DNA from: SIG589 sp964566175
GTDB lineage: Bacteria; Bacillota; Clostridia; Oscillospirales; Acutalibacteraceae
NCBI GenBank assembly: GCA_964566175.1
Contig: CAZMHU010000004.1
Span: 1 to 64,000 of the forward strand
Reading direction: 5' to 3'
Length of the DNA stretch: 64,000 nucleotides
A program made the translations under genes and the position numbers. Below the pieces are notes generated by a model. The model did not search any database. It saw only the letters and a list, made by a program, of their open reading frames with translations, and was not told where the DNA came from. This document shows, one piece after another, positions 53,040 to 62,425 of this stretch. Numbering within the stretch: position 1 is the stretch's first letter; each line of letters begins with the position of its first letter.

Positions 53040-54196
53040 AATCAGTGTCAAAAGTTCTATTTATATCAAATATTTCTTCATCGGTCGGCAATTTTACACT
53101 ATCAAGCATAAATGCCGCTCAAAAATTGGGCTTTGATTTTTATATTGCTGTAAATCGCACCGACGGCAGTGAAGAAAATATTCGTGCCGATGAGAAAAAA
53201 TATAATATTAAGATATTCAATCTTCCGATATCAAGAAGCCCTTTTGCAAAATCAAATATAAAGGCATATAAAGAACTTGTAAAAATAGTAAAGCGGGAGA
53301 ATATCGATTGCATTCACTGCAACACGCCTACAGGCGGTCTGCTCGGCAGACTTGTCGGAAAGAAGTGCGGGGTAAAGAGTGTAATTTATCAGGCGCACGG
53401 TTTCCATTTTTACAAGGGTGCGCCGATTAAAAATTGGCTTATATATTATCCTGTGGAAAAATGGCTTGCACACTATACCGATGCACTTATAACAATAAAC
53501 AGTGAAGACTGCGAACTCGCAAAGAAAAAATTCCGTCTGCGTGGCGGCGGCAAAGTTTACTATGTTCCCGGTGTGGGAATAGACACGTCGCAGTACGGTG
53601 CCGAAAATGTTCGCCGTGAGAAAAAGCGAACTGAGTTAAATCTCCGTGACGACGATGTTGCACTCATTTCCATGGGTGATTTAATTAAACGTAAAAATTA
53701 TGATACGGCTATTCGTGCGATTGCCGCGGCGAAAAATCCCGCATTGCAGTATTTTATTTGCGGAAAAGGTTCGGAGGAAGAAAATCTCAGAACTCTTGCA
53801 GAGAGTTTAGGGGTATCCGAACAAATACATTTTCTTGGCTTCCGTTCGGATATAAAGGAACTGCTCTCTGCTGTCGATGTTTTTTTGTTTTCTACAAAGC
53901 AAGAAGGATTGCCCCGCTCTATGATGGAGGCTATGGCAAGCGGTCTGCCGTGTGTGGCGAGTAAAATTCGGGGAAACACCGATTTGCTGGAAGGTGCAAA
54001 CGGCGGTTTTCTTTGCGAAACAAACGATATATCTGCCTATGCAGAGGCGCTGAATCTTTTGGCAAAGGATAAGGCAATGCGTCAGACAATGGGAAGAAAC
54101 AATCTGACCGCTATACAAAAATTCAGTTTTGAAACCGCAGCCGATGTGCTTCGTAAAGTTTACGATGCTGAATTTGCGAGGGGGGGGAGGTCTTGA
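53036..54196 (+). CDS. Glycosyltransferase family 4
   Basis: The 386-residue protein has the two-Rossmann GT-B fold. The N-terminal half has KVLFISNISSSVGNF, NTPTGGLLGRLV and YQAHGFHFYKG; the C-terminal half has SMGDLIKRKNYDTAI, QIHFLGFRSDIKELL, STKQEGLPRSMMEAMASGLP and IRGNTDL, the nucleotide-sugar site with its E-x7-E. It would add one sugar to the repeat unit on the cytoplasmic face. GTG 53036 overlaps the previous TGA; GTG 53045 is an alternative. The natural end is near YDAEFA; the last codons run through a G8 tract. Confidence 0.88.
   Translation: MKSVSKVLFISNISSSVGNFTLSSINAAQKLGFDFYIAVNRTDGSEENIRADEKKYNIKIFNLPISRSPFAKSNIKAYKELVKIVKRENIDCIHCNTPTGGLLGRLVGKKCGVKSVIYQAHGFHFYKGAPIKNWLIYYPVEKWLAHYTDALITINSEDCELAKKKFRLRGGGKVYYVPGVGIDTSQYGAENVRREKKRTELNLRDDDVALISMGDLIKRKNYDTAIRAIAAAKNPALQYFICGKGSEEENLRTLAESLGVSEQIHFLGFRSDIKELLSAVDVFLFSTKQEGLPRSMMEAMASGLPCVASKIRGNTDLLEGANGGFLCETNDISAYAEALNLLAKDKAMRQTMGRNNLTAIQKFSFETAADVLRKVYDAEFARGGRS
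54180..54187 (+). repeat. Homopolymeric G8 tract at the junction of two glycosyltransferase frames
   Basis: Eight G bases at the end of one glycosyltransferase, directly before the body of another. In the present length the first frame stops nine bases later (TGA 54194-54196). Loss of one G, or gain of two, would fuse it in frame with the following segment. Confidence 0.8.
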
Positions 54197-54809
54197 AAGA
54201 CTTTTTGAGGCTCTTGAGAACTTCTACCCATTGCGGGCGAAAAAGCGCGCAGAACTCGGAATATCGAACGATGCACGTGTGATGATTTCAGTCGGCGAAC
54301 TCAACGAAAACAAGAATAACGCCGTTGTCATTTCGACAATGGAAAAACTCGCCGCACCAAACCTGCACTATATTCTGTGCGGTGTGGGCGGCAAACAAAG
54401 CGAACTGCAAGCACAAGCCGACGGTGCGGGACTGCACGATAGGGTGCATTTCCTCGGATACAGAAATGATGTTAAAGAACTCTATGCGGCGGCGGACTTT
54501 TTCTTGATGCCGTCGTTTCGCGAGGGTCTGTCGCGTTCTTTAATGGAGGCTATGGCAAGCGGCATGCCTTGTGTTGTCAGCCGTATCCGCGGCAATACCG
54601 ATTTAATAGAAGAGGGCAAAGGCGGGTTTCTCTGTGATCCGAAAAGCAGTGATGAATTTTCCGTCGCCATAGAAAAACTCGCAGTCGATACGGAACTCTC
54701 CGCGGCTATGAGCGAGTTTAACCGAGAAAATATAAAGAAATTTGATTTTTCGGTCGTTGTCGAGTGCATGACCGATATTTACAGAAAAGAAATCAGTGAG
54801 AAGGTTTGA
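54188..54809 (+). pseudogene. Truncated glycosyltransferase family 4, C-terminal half only
   Basis: About 205 codons encode a GT4 C-terminal domain: GLERLFEALENFY (like the GVDLERF linker of complete enzymes), VMISVGELNENKN, RVHFLGYRNDVKELY, SFREGLSRSLMEAMASGMP and IRGNTDLIEEG, ending KEISEKV. The N-terminal acceptor-binding domain of about 170 residues is missing. There is no start codon with a ribosome site; the segment joins the previous gene at the G8 tract. It is therefore a deletion product, expressed, if at all, as a fusion after a frame change. The next gene starts three bases after its stop. Confidence 0.7.
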
Positions 54810-54811
54810 TT

Positions 54812-55951
54812 ATGGAAAAACGTGTTGTGCTGATACGCTCAAATCCGGTAAGGCCATATCCGAGACTTGAAAAAACGGCAAATTGTTTGGCAAAAAACGG
54901 TTACGACGTAACAGTTTTGGCGTGGGACAGGGATGAAGATTACGCTCCGAGGGAAGAAGAACTGAAACTTAAAGATACCACAGTGAAAATCGTCCGTATA
55001 GGAATAAAAGGACAGTTCTCCGGCGGATTTAAGAAAAATCTTAAAGGATTGCTCGGCTTTCAGCGCTTTATTTACACCTGGCTCAAAGCACACAGGGCAG
55101 AATACGATATTATCCACGCCTATGATTTTGACACGGGCTACACTGCGTTGAAATGTGCAAAGCGTTTCAAAAAGCGCTTTGTTTATGATATTCCCGATTA
55201 TTATGTCGATTCTCACGGTATGAACGGCAAGCCTATCGGAAAGGTGGTAAAACGCCTTGAAAATTCCGTAATAAACAGTGCCGATGCCACGGTCATATGC
55301 ACCGAGGAACGTAAAAAGCAAATTGCGGGAGCCAGTCCCAAAAAGTTGGTCGTGGTTCACAACACACCAAACACCGATATTGAAAATCTAAATCGTGAAA
55401 ACCTGCCGCACGAGCGTTTGAAACTTGTCTATGTCGGCATTTTCGGCAGGGCACGCTTTATTGATAAAATTGCGGAAACCGTTTCGGCAAGAGAGGATTG
55501 CGAATTTCACATCGGCGGTTTCGGCGCGGGAATGGAACCTTATTTTGAGGATATGGCGAAAAAGCACTCCAACATTTTCTATTACGGCAGAATTCCTTAT
55601 GATAAGACAATCGAACTCGAACAAAGTTGCGATGTTATGTGTGCGGTGTATGATCCGGCGGTCGCAAACCATTTTTATGCCGCACCGAACAAGTTCTATG
55701 AGGCACTGCTTTTGGGAAAACCGCTTATTATGGCGCGTGGCACAGGAATGGCATCGGTCGTTGAAGAGCAGGGTATCGGCGAAGTAATTGATTATAATGC
55801 CGACTCACTCAACAGTGCTATCGACCGTTTGATAGAAAATGCGGCGACCCGTCGCAAAATTTCCGAAAAGGAAGAAAAACTTTATAAGAAAATGTATTCG
55901 TGGCAGGAAATGGAACGCAGAATTTTGTCAATGTACGAGTTTGACGCATGA
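54812..55951 (+). CDS. Glycosyltransferase, GT-B fold
   Basis: The 379-residue protein begins KRVVLIRSNPVRPYPRLEKTANCL. In the middle are IHAYDFDTGYTAL and VYDIPDYYVDSHG; the C-terminal domain has VYVGIFGRARFIDKI, NIFYYGRIPYDKTIEL and NKFYEALLLGKPLIMARGTG, with the E of the nucleotide-binding loop. It resembles GT4-type capsule glycosyltransferases. GAGAAGG precedes ATG 54812. Donor and acceptor are unknown. Confidence 0.82.
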   Translation: MEKRVVLIRSNPVRPYPRLEKTANCLAKNGYDVTVLAWDRDEDYAPREEELKLKDTTVKIVRIGIKGQFSGGFKKNLKGLLGFQRFIYTWLKAHRAEYDIIHAYDFDTGYTALKCAKRFKKRFVYDIPDYYVDSHGMNGKPIGKVVKRLENSVINSADATVICTEERKKQIAGASPKKLVVVHNTPNTDIENLNRENLPHERLKLVYVGIFGRARFIDKIAETVSAREDCEFHIGGFGAGMEPYFEDMAKKHSNIFYYGRIPYDKTIELEQSCDVMCAVYDPAVANHFYAAPNKFYEALLLGKPLIMARGTGMASVVEEQGIGEVIDYNADSLNSAIDRLIENAATRRKISEKEEKLYKKMYSWQEMERRILSMYEFDA

Positions 55952-56030
55952 TATTACGGGCGTTGTTCAAAAATGTATAGTTGCGCTGTACGGCGCTTAT
56001 ATAAAACAAGCAAAAGTGAGGAGAATAAAA

Positions 56031-57251
56031 ATGATAAATGTTATTGGACTCGGTTACATAGGACTTCCGACCGCTTTGATGATGGCGGCACACGGCGTTG
56101 AGGTTGTCGGAACTGACTACAATCAAGAATTGGTGGCAACCCTCAACGCGGGCAAAACGACCTTTAAAGAAAAAGGTCTTGATGAACTCTTCGAAAAGGC
56201 TGTCAATGCGGGAATAAAGTTTACAACAGAGTATCAGGTTACCGATACATATATCGTTTCCGTACCAACTCCGTATGATAAATTCAGCAAGAAAGTTGAT
56301 GCTTGCTATGTTGTTGCTGCTGTAAAAAGTGTAATGGCTGTTTGCCCCAAGGGCGCTACCGTCGTTATCGAATCTACGGTATCTCCCGGAACTATCGACA
56401 AGTATGTTCGTCCCGCCATTGAAGAGAACGGTTTTGTTATCGGAAAGGACATTAACCTTGTTCACGCTCCTGAGAGAATTATTCCCGGAAATATGGTTTA
56501 CGAACTTCTTCACAACAATCGTACCATCGGCGCAGACGATAAAGCGGTAGGTGAGAGGATTAAAAATCTGTACGCTTCATTCTGTCAAGGCGAAATCGTC
56601 GTTACGGATATCCGCACAGCCGAGATGACAAAGGTTGTCGAAAACACCTTCCGTGCGGTAAATATCGCCTTTGCAAACGAACTTGCGAAGATTTGCCGTC
56701 ACGATAATATGGACGTTTACGAGATAATTAAAATCTGCAATATGCACCCGCGTGTAAACATTCTTCAACCCGGCCCCGGTGTCGGCGGTCACTGCATTTC
56801 GGTTGACCCGTGGTTTTTAGTAGGCGATTATCCGAGCCTTGCAAAGGTTATCGACGAGTCTATGAAAACCAATGACAGTATGCCCGATTTCGTGCTTAAC
56901 CGCATTTATGAAATTATGAAAGAAAACGGCATTACCGATATCGGTCGTGTGGGACTTTACGGTCTTTCATACAAAGAAAATGTGGACGACCCCCGCGAAT
57001 CTCCCACAATACAACTTCTTGAAAGTCAGGAAAGGCATCTTGCTGCTCCTATAAAATCATACGACCCGTATTTCGAAAAGGATATTGTTCCCAATCAGTA
57101 TCACGATTTTGACAAATTCCTTGCCGATACCGATTTGGTCGTTGTTATGGTCGGTCATGACCAGATAAAAGAAAACACCGATAAACTTAAAGACAAAATT
57201 GTTTTGGATACTCGAAAGGTTTGCAACTTGGAGAACTGCTATTATCTCTAA
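56031..57251 (+). CDS. wecC: UDP-N-acetyl-D-mannosaminuronate dehydrogenase
   Basis: The 406-residue NAD-dependent nucleotide-sugar dehydrogenase has the Rossmann start INVIGLGYIGLPTALMMA, VPTPYD, ESTVSPGT, VENTFRAVNIAFANEL and catalytic Cys255 in GVGGHCISVDPWF. The phrase NMHPRVNILQPGPGVGGHC points to the WecC group, which oxidises UDP-ManNAc to UDP-ManNAcA, rather than UDP-glucose dehydrogenase. The partner epimerase WecB is encoded at 62426. GAGGAG fixes ATG 56031; the frame is open far upstream into the previous gene. Confidence 0.92.
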   Translation: MINVIGLGYIGLPTALMMAAHGVEVVGTDYNQELVATLNAGKTTFKEKGLDELFEKAVNAGIKFTTEYQVTDTYIVSVPTPYDKFSKKVDACYVVAAVKSVMAVCPKGATVVIESTVSPGTIDKYVRPAIEENGFVIGKDINLVHAPERIIPGNMVYELLHNNRTIGADDKAVGERIKNLYASFCQGEIVVTDIRTAEMTKVVENTFRAVNIAFANELAKICRHDNMDVYEIIKICNMHPRVNILQPGPGVGGHCISVDPWFLVGDYPSLAKVIDESMKTNDSMPDFVLNRIYEIMKENGITDIGRVGLYGLSYKENVDDPRESPTIQLLESQERHLAAPIKSYDPYFEKDIVPNQYHDFDKFLADTDLVVVMVGHDQIKENTDKLKDKIVLDTRKVCNLENCYYL

Positions 57252-57293
57252 ACCTTTGACAAGCCGTATTAACACATTTTCGGAGGGGTTATT

Positions 57294-58415
57294 ATGCCGT
57301 TGCGTGTTCTTCACTATGTCGGAAAAATGGACAGGGGCGGAATGGAATCTTTTATTATGAATCTTTACCGCTCGGTCGACCGTGAAAAAATTCAGTTTGA
57401 TTTTGTGACGCACGGCGATAATAACGGTGCTTTCGAGGAAGAGATTTTGTCTTTGGGCGGAAAATTTTATAATTTCCCGCATATGAGAAAAAATCCCTTA
57501 GCGTATAAAACCGCTTGGAAAAACTTTTGGAGGGCGCATGCAAGCGAATATACCGCGTTCCACTTTCACACAAATTCTTTGGCTAATATAATAGCCTTAA
57601 AAACGGCAAAAAAAGCAAAAATTCCCCTTCGTATAGTTCATGCACACAGTTCCTACGCCAATAAAGGCAATCTGCAATGGCTTAACGATTTTCTTCACAA
57701 AAAGCACCAAAAGCACCTGAAAAACTACGCAAACGTTCTGTTTGCCTGTTCGGATAAGGCTGCCAAATGGCTTTTCGGCGGTATGTCCTGCGGCGAACTT
57801 TCGGTGAGGATAATAAACAACGCCGTTGACCTTTCAAAATATCCGCTCAATACCGAATACAGAACCTCGATTCGGCAAGAGTTCGGTTTTTGTGACAGTG
57901 ATAAAGTCATAGGTCATATCGGAAAGTTTATACCTGTCAAAAATCACGACTTTTTGATTGATACGGTGGCAGTGGCAAGAAAGATTGACCCCTCTGTAAA
58001 GGCACTGCTTGTCGGCGACGGCCCTTTGCTCGACGGTATTAAACAAAAGGCGAGTGATCTCGGTGTTTCCGATGCTGTTATGTTTGCGGGTGTCAGAGCG
58101 GATATAAACAAAATTCTCTCGGCTTTTGATGTGCTTGTAATGCCCTCGAAATACGAGGGATTGCCGGTATCGCTTGTCGAAGCACAGGCAAACGGCGTTC
58201 CGATTATAGTGTCGGATACCGTCACCCGCAATGTCGAATTTAATCCGAATATCGAATACTGTTCTTTGCAGGACGGCTGTGAACATTGGGCAAAACGTCT
58301 GTTGCACGCCGTCGATGATGTCGGAAGATATACCTCACAGGATAGGGTAAAAGCGGCGGGCTTTGATATTAAACAAATTGCGAAAGCATACACTCAACTG
58401 ATAGGTGATGAATGA
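57294..58415 (+). CDS. Glycosyltransferase family 4 (EpsF-like)
   Basis: The 373-residue GT-B enzyme begins LRVLHYVGKMDRGGMESFIMNLYR, with FHFHTNSLANI and RIVHAHSSYANKG in the first domain. The second has IGHIGKFIPVKNHDFLID, LLVGDGPLLDGIK and PSKYEGLPVSLVEAQANGVP, the donor-binding E-x7-E. The start resembles EpsF-type exopolysaccharide glycosyltransferases. GGAGGGG lies upstream; its stop overlaps the next start (ATGA). Confidence 0.9.
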   Translation: MPLRVLHYVGKMDRGGMESFIMNLYRSVDREKIQFDFVTHGDNNGAFEEEILSLGGKFYNFPHMRKNPLAYKTAWKNFWRAHASEYTAFHFHTNSLANIIALKTAKKAKIPLRIVHAHSSYANKGNLQWLNDFLHKKHQKHLKNYANVLFACSDKAAKWLFGGMSCGELSVRIINNAVDLSKYPLNTEYRTSIRQEFGFCDSDKVIGHIGKFIPVKNHDFLIDTVAVARKIDPSVKALLVGDGPLLDGIKQKASDLGVSDAVMFAGVRADINKILSAFDVLVMPSKYEGLPVSLVEAQANGVPIIVSDTVTRNVEFNPNIEYCSLQDGCEHWAKRLLHAVDDVGRYTSQDRVKAAGFDIKQIAKAYTQLIGDE

Positions 58416-59710
58416 TGTTTGAGAATAAATTGAAGGACACCGGTATCCGCGCACGGGCAATACTTGTTTGCCTTATATCCGCGGCGGGAATATATATCTC
58501 CGTCACAAACCACACCGTTGCAATAGCGGTGTTTGGACTCAATATGCTGAGTTTGCTTTTCCTAAACGACCAAGAGATTTTTTGGGAAATGCTGTTTTTG
58601 CTTCCCTTTACGACAATATATAAATATTCGACCTCGTCTTCATCACTTTTCACATATTTGAGTATTTTTGCTGCACTGCGACTGCTGATTAAAAATGTTC
58701 GTGTTTCGGTAGGTTTTGTTACCTTGTTTGTGCTGTTTTCCGTGATATCGCTTTTGGGTGTCGGCGGCGCATTGGTATCTTTTATAAAGATAATAAGCAA
58801 CGTTCTTTTGTTTGTGTGCTTCGTAAAACTCATAAAACGCGATATGTTTCCGAGTATGGTCTTGGCGATAAGTTCGGGCGAAATTATCGCATCGCTTATC
58901 GGTTTGCGAAAAACTTCTTGGCCGGCGCTTTCGGCGTTTTTCAACACTTTGAAAGAAGAATACATAGGTACGGAGCGAATTGCCCGCTTTACGGGACTAT
59001 ATCTCGACCCGAACTATTATTCCATTATTGTTATCGTCTGTCTTTACTGCCTGTTGCTTTATATGTATAAAAAAGAGATAAAGTATCAAGTAGGCATACC
59101 TATGTTTATTGCATTGACAGTCTTCGGCTGTATGACATACAGCAGAGTGTTTTATATTGCACTTGTCGGTGTTCTGGTGGCGATTTTGATAATGCGCTTT
59201 AAAAATCGCTCGGTTTTTAGCACGCTGATTTTAATAGCGCTGATAGCCGTTGCCTTCGGATATTATGCGAGCAAAACCGGTATTTTCGATAAAGTTTTGA
59301 TACGTTTCCAAAGGGATGATATTTCAAGCGGCAGATTTGATATTTGGGCGGTCTATTTTGAAGAGATTGTGAACAGCGTAAAAATTCTTTTCATCGGCGC
59401 GGGCTTGGGCGCAGACCTACCGACCGAGTCGGGTGCCCACAATTTCTATATAGAAACGGTATACCATATCGGTCTTATCGGTATGGCGCTTTATTACGGT
59501 TTGCTTTATAATATTTTGAGTATCAGGGTTTCGCCGCTGTTCAAGCGTGGCTTGGTGAACTGGGGACTCAGCGCCGTGCTGTTGTTTATGTTTGCAACTC
59601 TCGGTATGCTCTTCCAGTTTGACTTTATATACATCCTAATGCTCGATTGGATGGTTTTGAACACCGATATGAAATTGAATTTTGTTGACACAGAAAGTGA
59701 AGGATTATGA
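58412..59710 (+). CDS. Wzy-like polysaccharide polymerase / O-antigen ligase family membrane protein
   Basis: The 432-residue protein has about ten to twelve hydrophobic segments. In the second half it has GLYLDPNYYS, SSGRFDIW and GAHNFYIETVYHIGLIG, motifs of the O-antigen ligase/polymerase superfamily. With a Wzx-like flippase downstream, repeat-unit polymerase is the best reading, although a ligase is possible. It is coupled to both neighbours by ATGA overlaps. Confidence 0.82.
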   Translation: MMFENKLKDTGIRARAILVCLISAAGIYISVTNHTVAIAVFGLNMLSLLFLNDQEIFWEMLFLLPFTTIYKYSTSSSSLFTYLSIFAALRLLIKNVRVSVGFVTLFVLFSVISLLGVGGALVSFIKIISNVLLFVCFVKLIKRDMFPSMVLAISSGEIIASLIGLRKTSWPALSAFFNTLKEEYIGTERIARFTGLYLDPNYYSIIVIVCLYCLLLYMYKKEIKYQVGIPMFIALTVFGCMTYSRVFYIALVGVLVAILIMRFKNRSVFSTLILIALIAVAFGYYASKTGIFDKVLIRFQRDDISSGRFDIWAVYFEEIVNSVKILFIGAGLGADLPTESGAHNFYIETVYHIGLIGMALYYGLLYNILSIRVSPLFKRGLVNWGLSAVLLFMFATLGMLFQFDFIYILMLDWMVLNTDMKLNFVDTESEGL

Positions 59711-59764
59711 GTATCAGAAAAATTGTAAATGATATGCGTGCATATCCGAAAAAACGAAAGTTTC

Positions 59765-59771
59765 AAAAAAA
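59765..59771 (+). repeat. A7 run at the frameshift in the acyltransferase gene
   Basis: Seven A bases where the ATG frame and the body frame differ by one base; eight would restore the frame. Confidence 0.6.
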
Positions 59772-59836
59772 TTGCATTTGCGGGAAAAATTTGATTATAA
59801 GGCGCACAGCCAATATTATTCAAGAGACCCGTCTCT

Positions 59837-59845
59837 CCCCCCCCC
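59837..59845 (+). repeat. Homopolymeric C9 tract in the acyltransferase gene
   Basis: Nine C bases encode Pro-Pro-Pro in the body frame (SLPPPKN). It is a second possible switching site in the same gene. Confidence 0.8.
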
Positions 59846-60363
59846 GAAAAATGTTGTAATAGGGAATAATTGCGATATTAAAGCAGTTCTTAAAGTTTTT
59901 GAAAACGGTAAAATAACCATAGGTAATAACTGCTTTACAGGTTACAGAACATATATCGGCGCAATGGAGTCGATTACCATAGGGAACGATGTTATAATAT
60001 CGTCCGATGTGAGAATATTCGATAACAACAATCATCCCACTTCTCCCCAAATGCGTCGAGAAATGAGCCATTCCGATTTTTATGGCGATCTTTGGACGTG
60101 GAAACACGCCGAACACAAACCGGTTACGATATGTGATAATGTGTGGATAGGCGAATATGCCGCTATACTTAAAGGCGTTACGGTAGGCAAGGGGTCTATC
60201 GTGGCGAGCCACAGCGTTGTTACTAAGGACGTTCCCGAATATTCAATTGTAGCGGGCAACCCCGCAAAGGTTGTGAAAAAACTTTCTGCGGACGGCGAAT
60301 AAACCGAAGTGCGATGTTCGGTTGCCGCCTGCATAGATAAAATCGATATGAGGTAATTTTAGA

Positions 60364-61833
60364 ATGAAGCGTAACGCAAAAGGCGCAACGGTTGATGCGC
60401 TGTTATTGACATTTGTGAATATTATCATAACCTTGATTTCAATGGTTATATACAAACTGCTTGCGGTTACATTTTCCTTGGAAGAATACGGAATATATTC
60501 TTCTGCTATGCTCGTTTCGACGACCGTAATATCACTGACTATTTTAGGTCTCTCCGACGCCGTAAATTTCTTTTATACGAAAGACACCGACCGTGAACGC
60601 GGCAAGAAATATGCCTATACGATTTTTGCGTTGCAGTTTATAATCGGAACGGTTGCGGCTGTTGTGCTTTTGCTGTTTCCGAAACCCATAGCAAAATATT
60701 TTGACAATCCCACCGTTGCATCGTTTATACCCTATATCGCCTTTATTCCTTTGCTCACGAACATCTCCAATATGTTTCACGTGCTGTTTATATCGGCACA
60801 AAAGGCAAAAGTTTTGGCGGTTAGAAATTTAACGATTTCAACTTTGAAAATTATATTGATAGCGTTGACATGCTTGTTGATAAAGGACATTAAGGCGGTA
60901 CTTGTCATCACATTGGTTTTGGATATAGGCAATGTGACATATCTTCTTTTGTATTGTCGCAGTAATATTTTTTCCATCGATCTTCGCAAGGCCGATTTTT
61001 CGCTTGTCAAGGAAATTTTAAAATACAGCATTCCGATGTCGGCATATATCTTTACAAACGCCCTTTCCAAAAATATGGATAAAATGGTTATAGGCTATTT
61101 GGCAAACTCGGAAGAGTTGGCGATTTATACGATAGCGTCAAAGGAACTTCCGTTTTATATCTTCACACAGTCTTTTTTGACCGTTCTCGTTCCGTATATC
61201 ACACGCTATATTGCGAATAACGACCACGAAAACGCAAGCAACGCTTTTTCGAAATATATTCAGATTTCGTACGTTGTGACAATTATCATTTCCGCGGGTG
61301 CTGTTGTATGTTCACGTGATCTTATGCTTATTCTTTACGATGAAAAATATCTTGTCGGTGTCGGAGTTTTCGTTTTATACATTTTTGTGGATATGATGAA
61401 GTTTGCCAACGTTTCTCTGATTTTCTCCGTAACCGGCAACACGAGGGAACTTTTGTGCTATTCCGGCTCTGCACTTGTGCTTAATTTGGTTTTGAATATT
61501 GTGTTCTACAATCGTTTTGGAATGATAGGGCCGGCACTTTCAACAGTGCTTATCACCATTGCGCTCTCAGTAGTAATGCTGGTGCGAAGTGCAAAACTTT
61601 TAAAGTGCAAAACGGCTTCTCTGCTCAATTTGAAACAGTTTTTGCTTATTATCGTTGAATGTGCCTTTTTCGGGCTTGTCGCTATGTTTATCGGAAACCA
61701 TTTCTTCGACGAACTTCCTGTGCTTTTCTCGTTCACATTTACATATCTTGTTTATTTTATTCCGCTTGTTGCATTAAACGGAAAAAGGGTTTTGCGGCTT
61801 TTAAAAGATATTAACAGAATAAAAATGTCTTAA
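60364..61833 (+). CDS. Wzx-like polysaccharide flippase
   Basis: The 489-residue protein has about twelve to fourteen membrane segments and the MATE/Wzx layout: VDALLLTFVNIIITLISMVIY at the start, EEYGIYSSAML, SIPMSAYIFTNALSKNMDKMVIGYL in the middle and a paired set of C-terminal helices. It should flip lipid-linked repeat units to the outer face. A short stem AACCGAA/TTCGGTT (60302-60323) precedes it; the ATG has GAGG upstream. Confidence 0.88.
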   Translation: MKRNAKGATVDALLLTFVNIIITLISMVIYKLLAVTFSLEEYGIYSSAMLVSTTVISLTILGLSDAVNFFYTKDTDRERGKKYAYTIFALQFIIGTVAAVVLLLFPKPIAKYFDNPTVASFIPYIAFIPLLTNISNMFHVLFISAQKAKVLAVRNLTISTLKIILIALTCLLIKDIKAVLVITLVLDIGNVTYLLLYCRSNIFSIDLRKADFSLVKEILKYSIPMSAYIFTNALSKNMDKMVIGYLANSEELAIYTIASKELPFYIFTQSFLTVLVPYITRYIANNDHENASNAFSKYIQISYVVTIIISAGAVVCSRDLMLILYDEKYLVGVGVFVLYIFVDMMKFANVSLIFSVTGNTRELLCYSGSALVLNLVLNIVFYNRFGMIGPALSTVLITIALSVVMLVRSAKLLKCKTASLLNLKQFLLIIVECAFFGLVAMFIGNHFFDELPVLFSFTFTYLVYFIPLVALNGKRVLRLLKDINRIKMS

Positions 61834-61861
61834 AATTTTGTTTTTAAGGGGTGGTTGAAAT

Positions 61862-62389
61862 ATGAAAATAAAAGCATTTTTAGGAAAAGTTAAACAAAGA
61901 ATGCGGGGGGGGGCTTTATCGGAAAAAGGCGCTGTAATGGGAAAAAATTGTCATATTTACGGTGCTGTTGACCATGGTCACGAATTTTTGGTGGCAATGG
62001 GCGATAACGTCACCCTTGCTAGTGGTTCACGCCTTTTGACCCACGATGGCTCAACCAAGAAGATTTTGGGATACAGCAAGGTCGGCAGAATAGATATCGG
62101 CAGTGATGTTTTTATCGGTGCCGGTGCTATTGTACTACCCAATGTTAAAATCGGAAACAGAGTAGTTGTCGGTGCGGGAAGTATCGTCGCAAAGGACATT
62201 CCCGATAATTCCGTAGTGGTCGGCAATCCCGCAAAAGTTATAGGTACTTATGATGCTTTTGTTGAAAAGAATAAGTCACTTTTCGAAAAATCTCCGGTTT
62301 ACAAGACACACTATTTGGAAAAAACCGACGCCGAAAAGCAGGAGATGCGCGATACTTTAAAAGATACCGGTTGGGGATTTGATATATAA
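61862..62389 (+). CDS. Hexapeptide-repeat O-acyltransferase containing a G9 tract
   Basis: The 175-residue protein has left-handed beta-helix repeats (MGDNVTLASGSRLL, IDIGSDVFIGAGAIVLPNVKIG, VVVGAGSIVAKDIPDNSVVVGNPAKVI) typical of WbbJ/NodL-type sugar acetyltransferases. Nine G at 61905-61913 encode the Arg-Gly-Gly at residues 15-17; the frame is intact here. Indels there would leave a peptide of only about 20 correct residues. It would modify a sugar hydroxyl of the repeat unit. Confidence 0.85.
   Translation: MKIKAFLGKVKQRMRGGALSEKGAVMGKNCHIYGAVDHGHEFLVAMGDNVTLASGSRLLTHDGSTKKILGYSKVGRIDIGSDVFIGAGAIVLPNVKIGNRVVVGAGSIVAKDIPDNSVVVGNPAKVIGTYDAFVEKNKSLFEKSPVYKTHYLEKTDAEKQEMRDTLKDTGWGFDI
61905..61913 (+). 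repeat. Homopolymeric G9 tract near the start of the acyltransferase gene
   Basis: Nine G bases, 43 bp after the ATG, a position where slippage would act as a clean on/off switch. Confidence 0.85.
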
Positions 62390-62425
62390 CCGGTCTTATA
62401 TTATTGCAAAAATAAGGAGAAAAAA

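Larger units (their letters stand above)
59707..60302 (+). pseudogene. Hexapeptide-repeat acyltransferase with a frameshift near its start
   Basis: The ATG at 59707, overlapping the previous stop (ATGA), opens MSIRKIVNDMRAYPKKRKFQK and then goes out of frame at an A7 run (59765-59771), ending at 59859. With eight A it would continue as LHLREKFDYKAHSQYYSRDP into a complete left-handed beta-helix acyltransferase: GNNCDIKA, GNDVIISSDVRIFDNNNHP, IGEYAAILKGVTVGKGSIVASHSVV, AGNPAKVV. A C9 tract (59837-59845) lies inside the body and is in frame with it. It is off as read, unless TTG 59772 is used. A sequencing error cannot be excluded. Confidence 0.65.

Noticed and set aside
60302..60323. Terminator between the acyltransferase and the flippase gene
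   Set aside because: The AACCGAA/TTCGGTT stem is short and lacks a T tract, so transcription probably continues.
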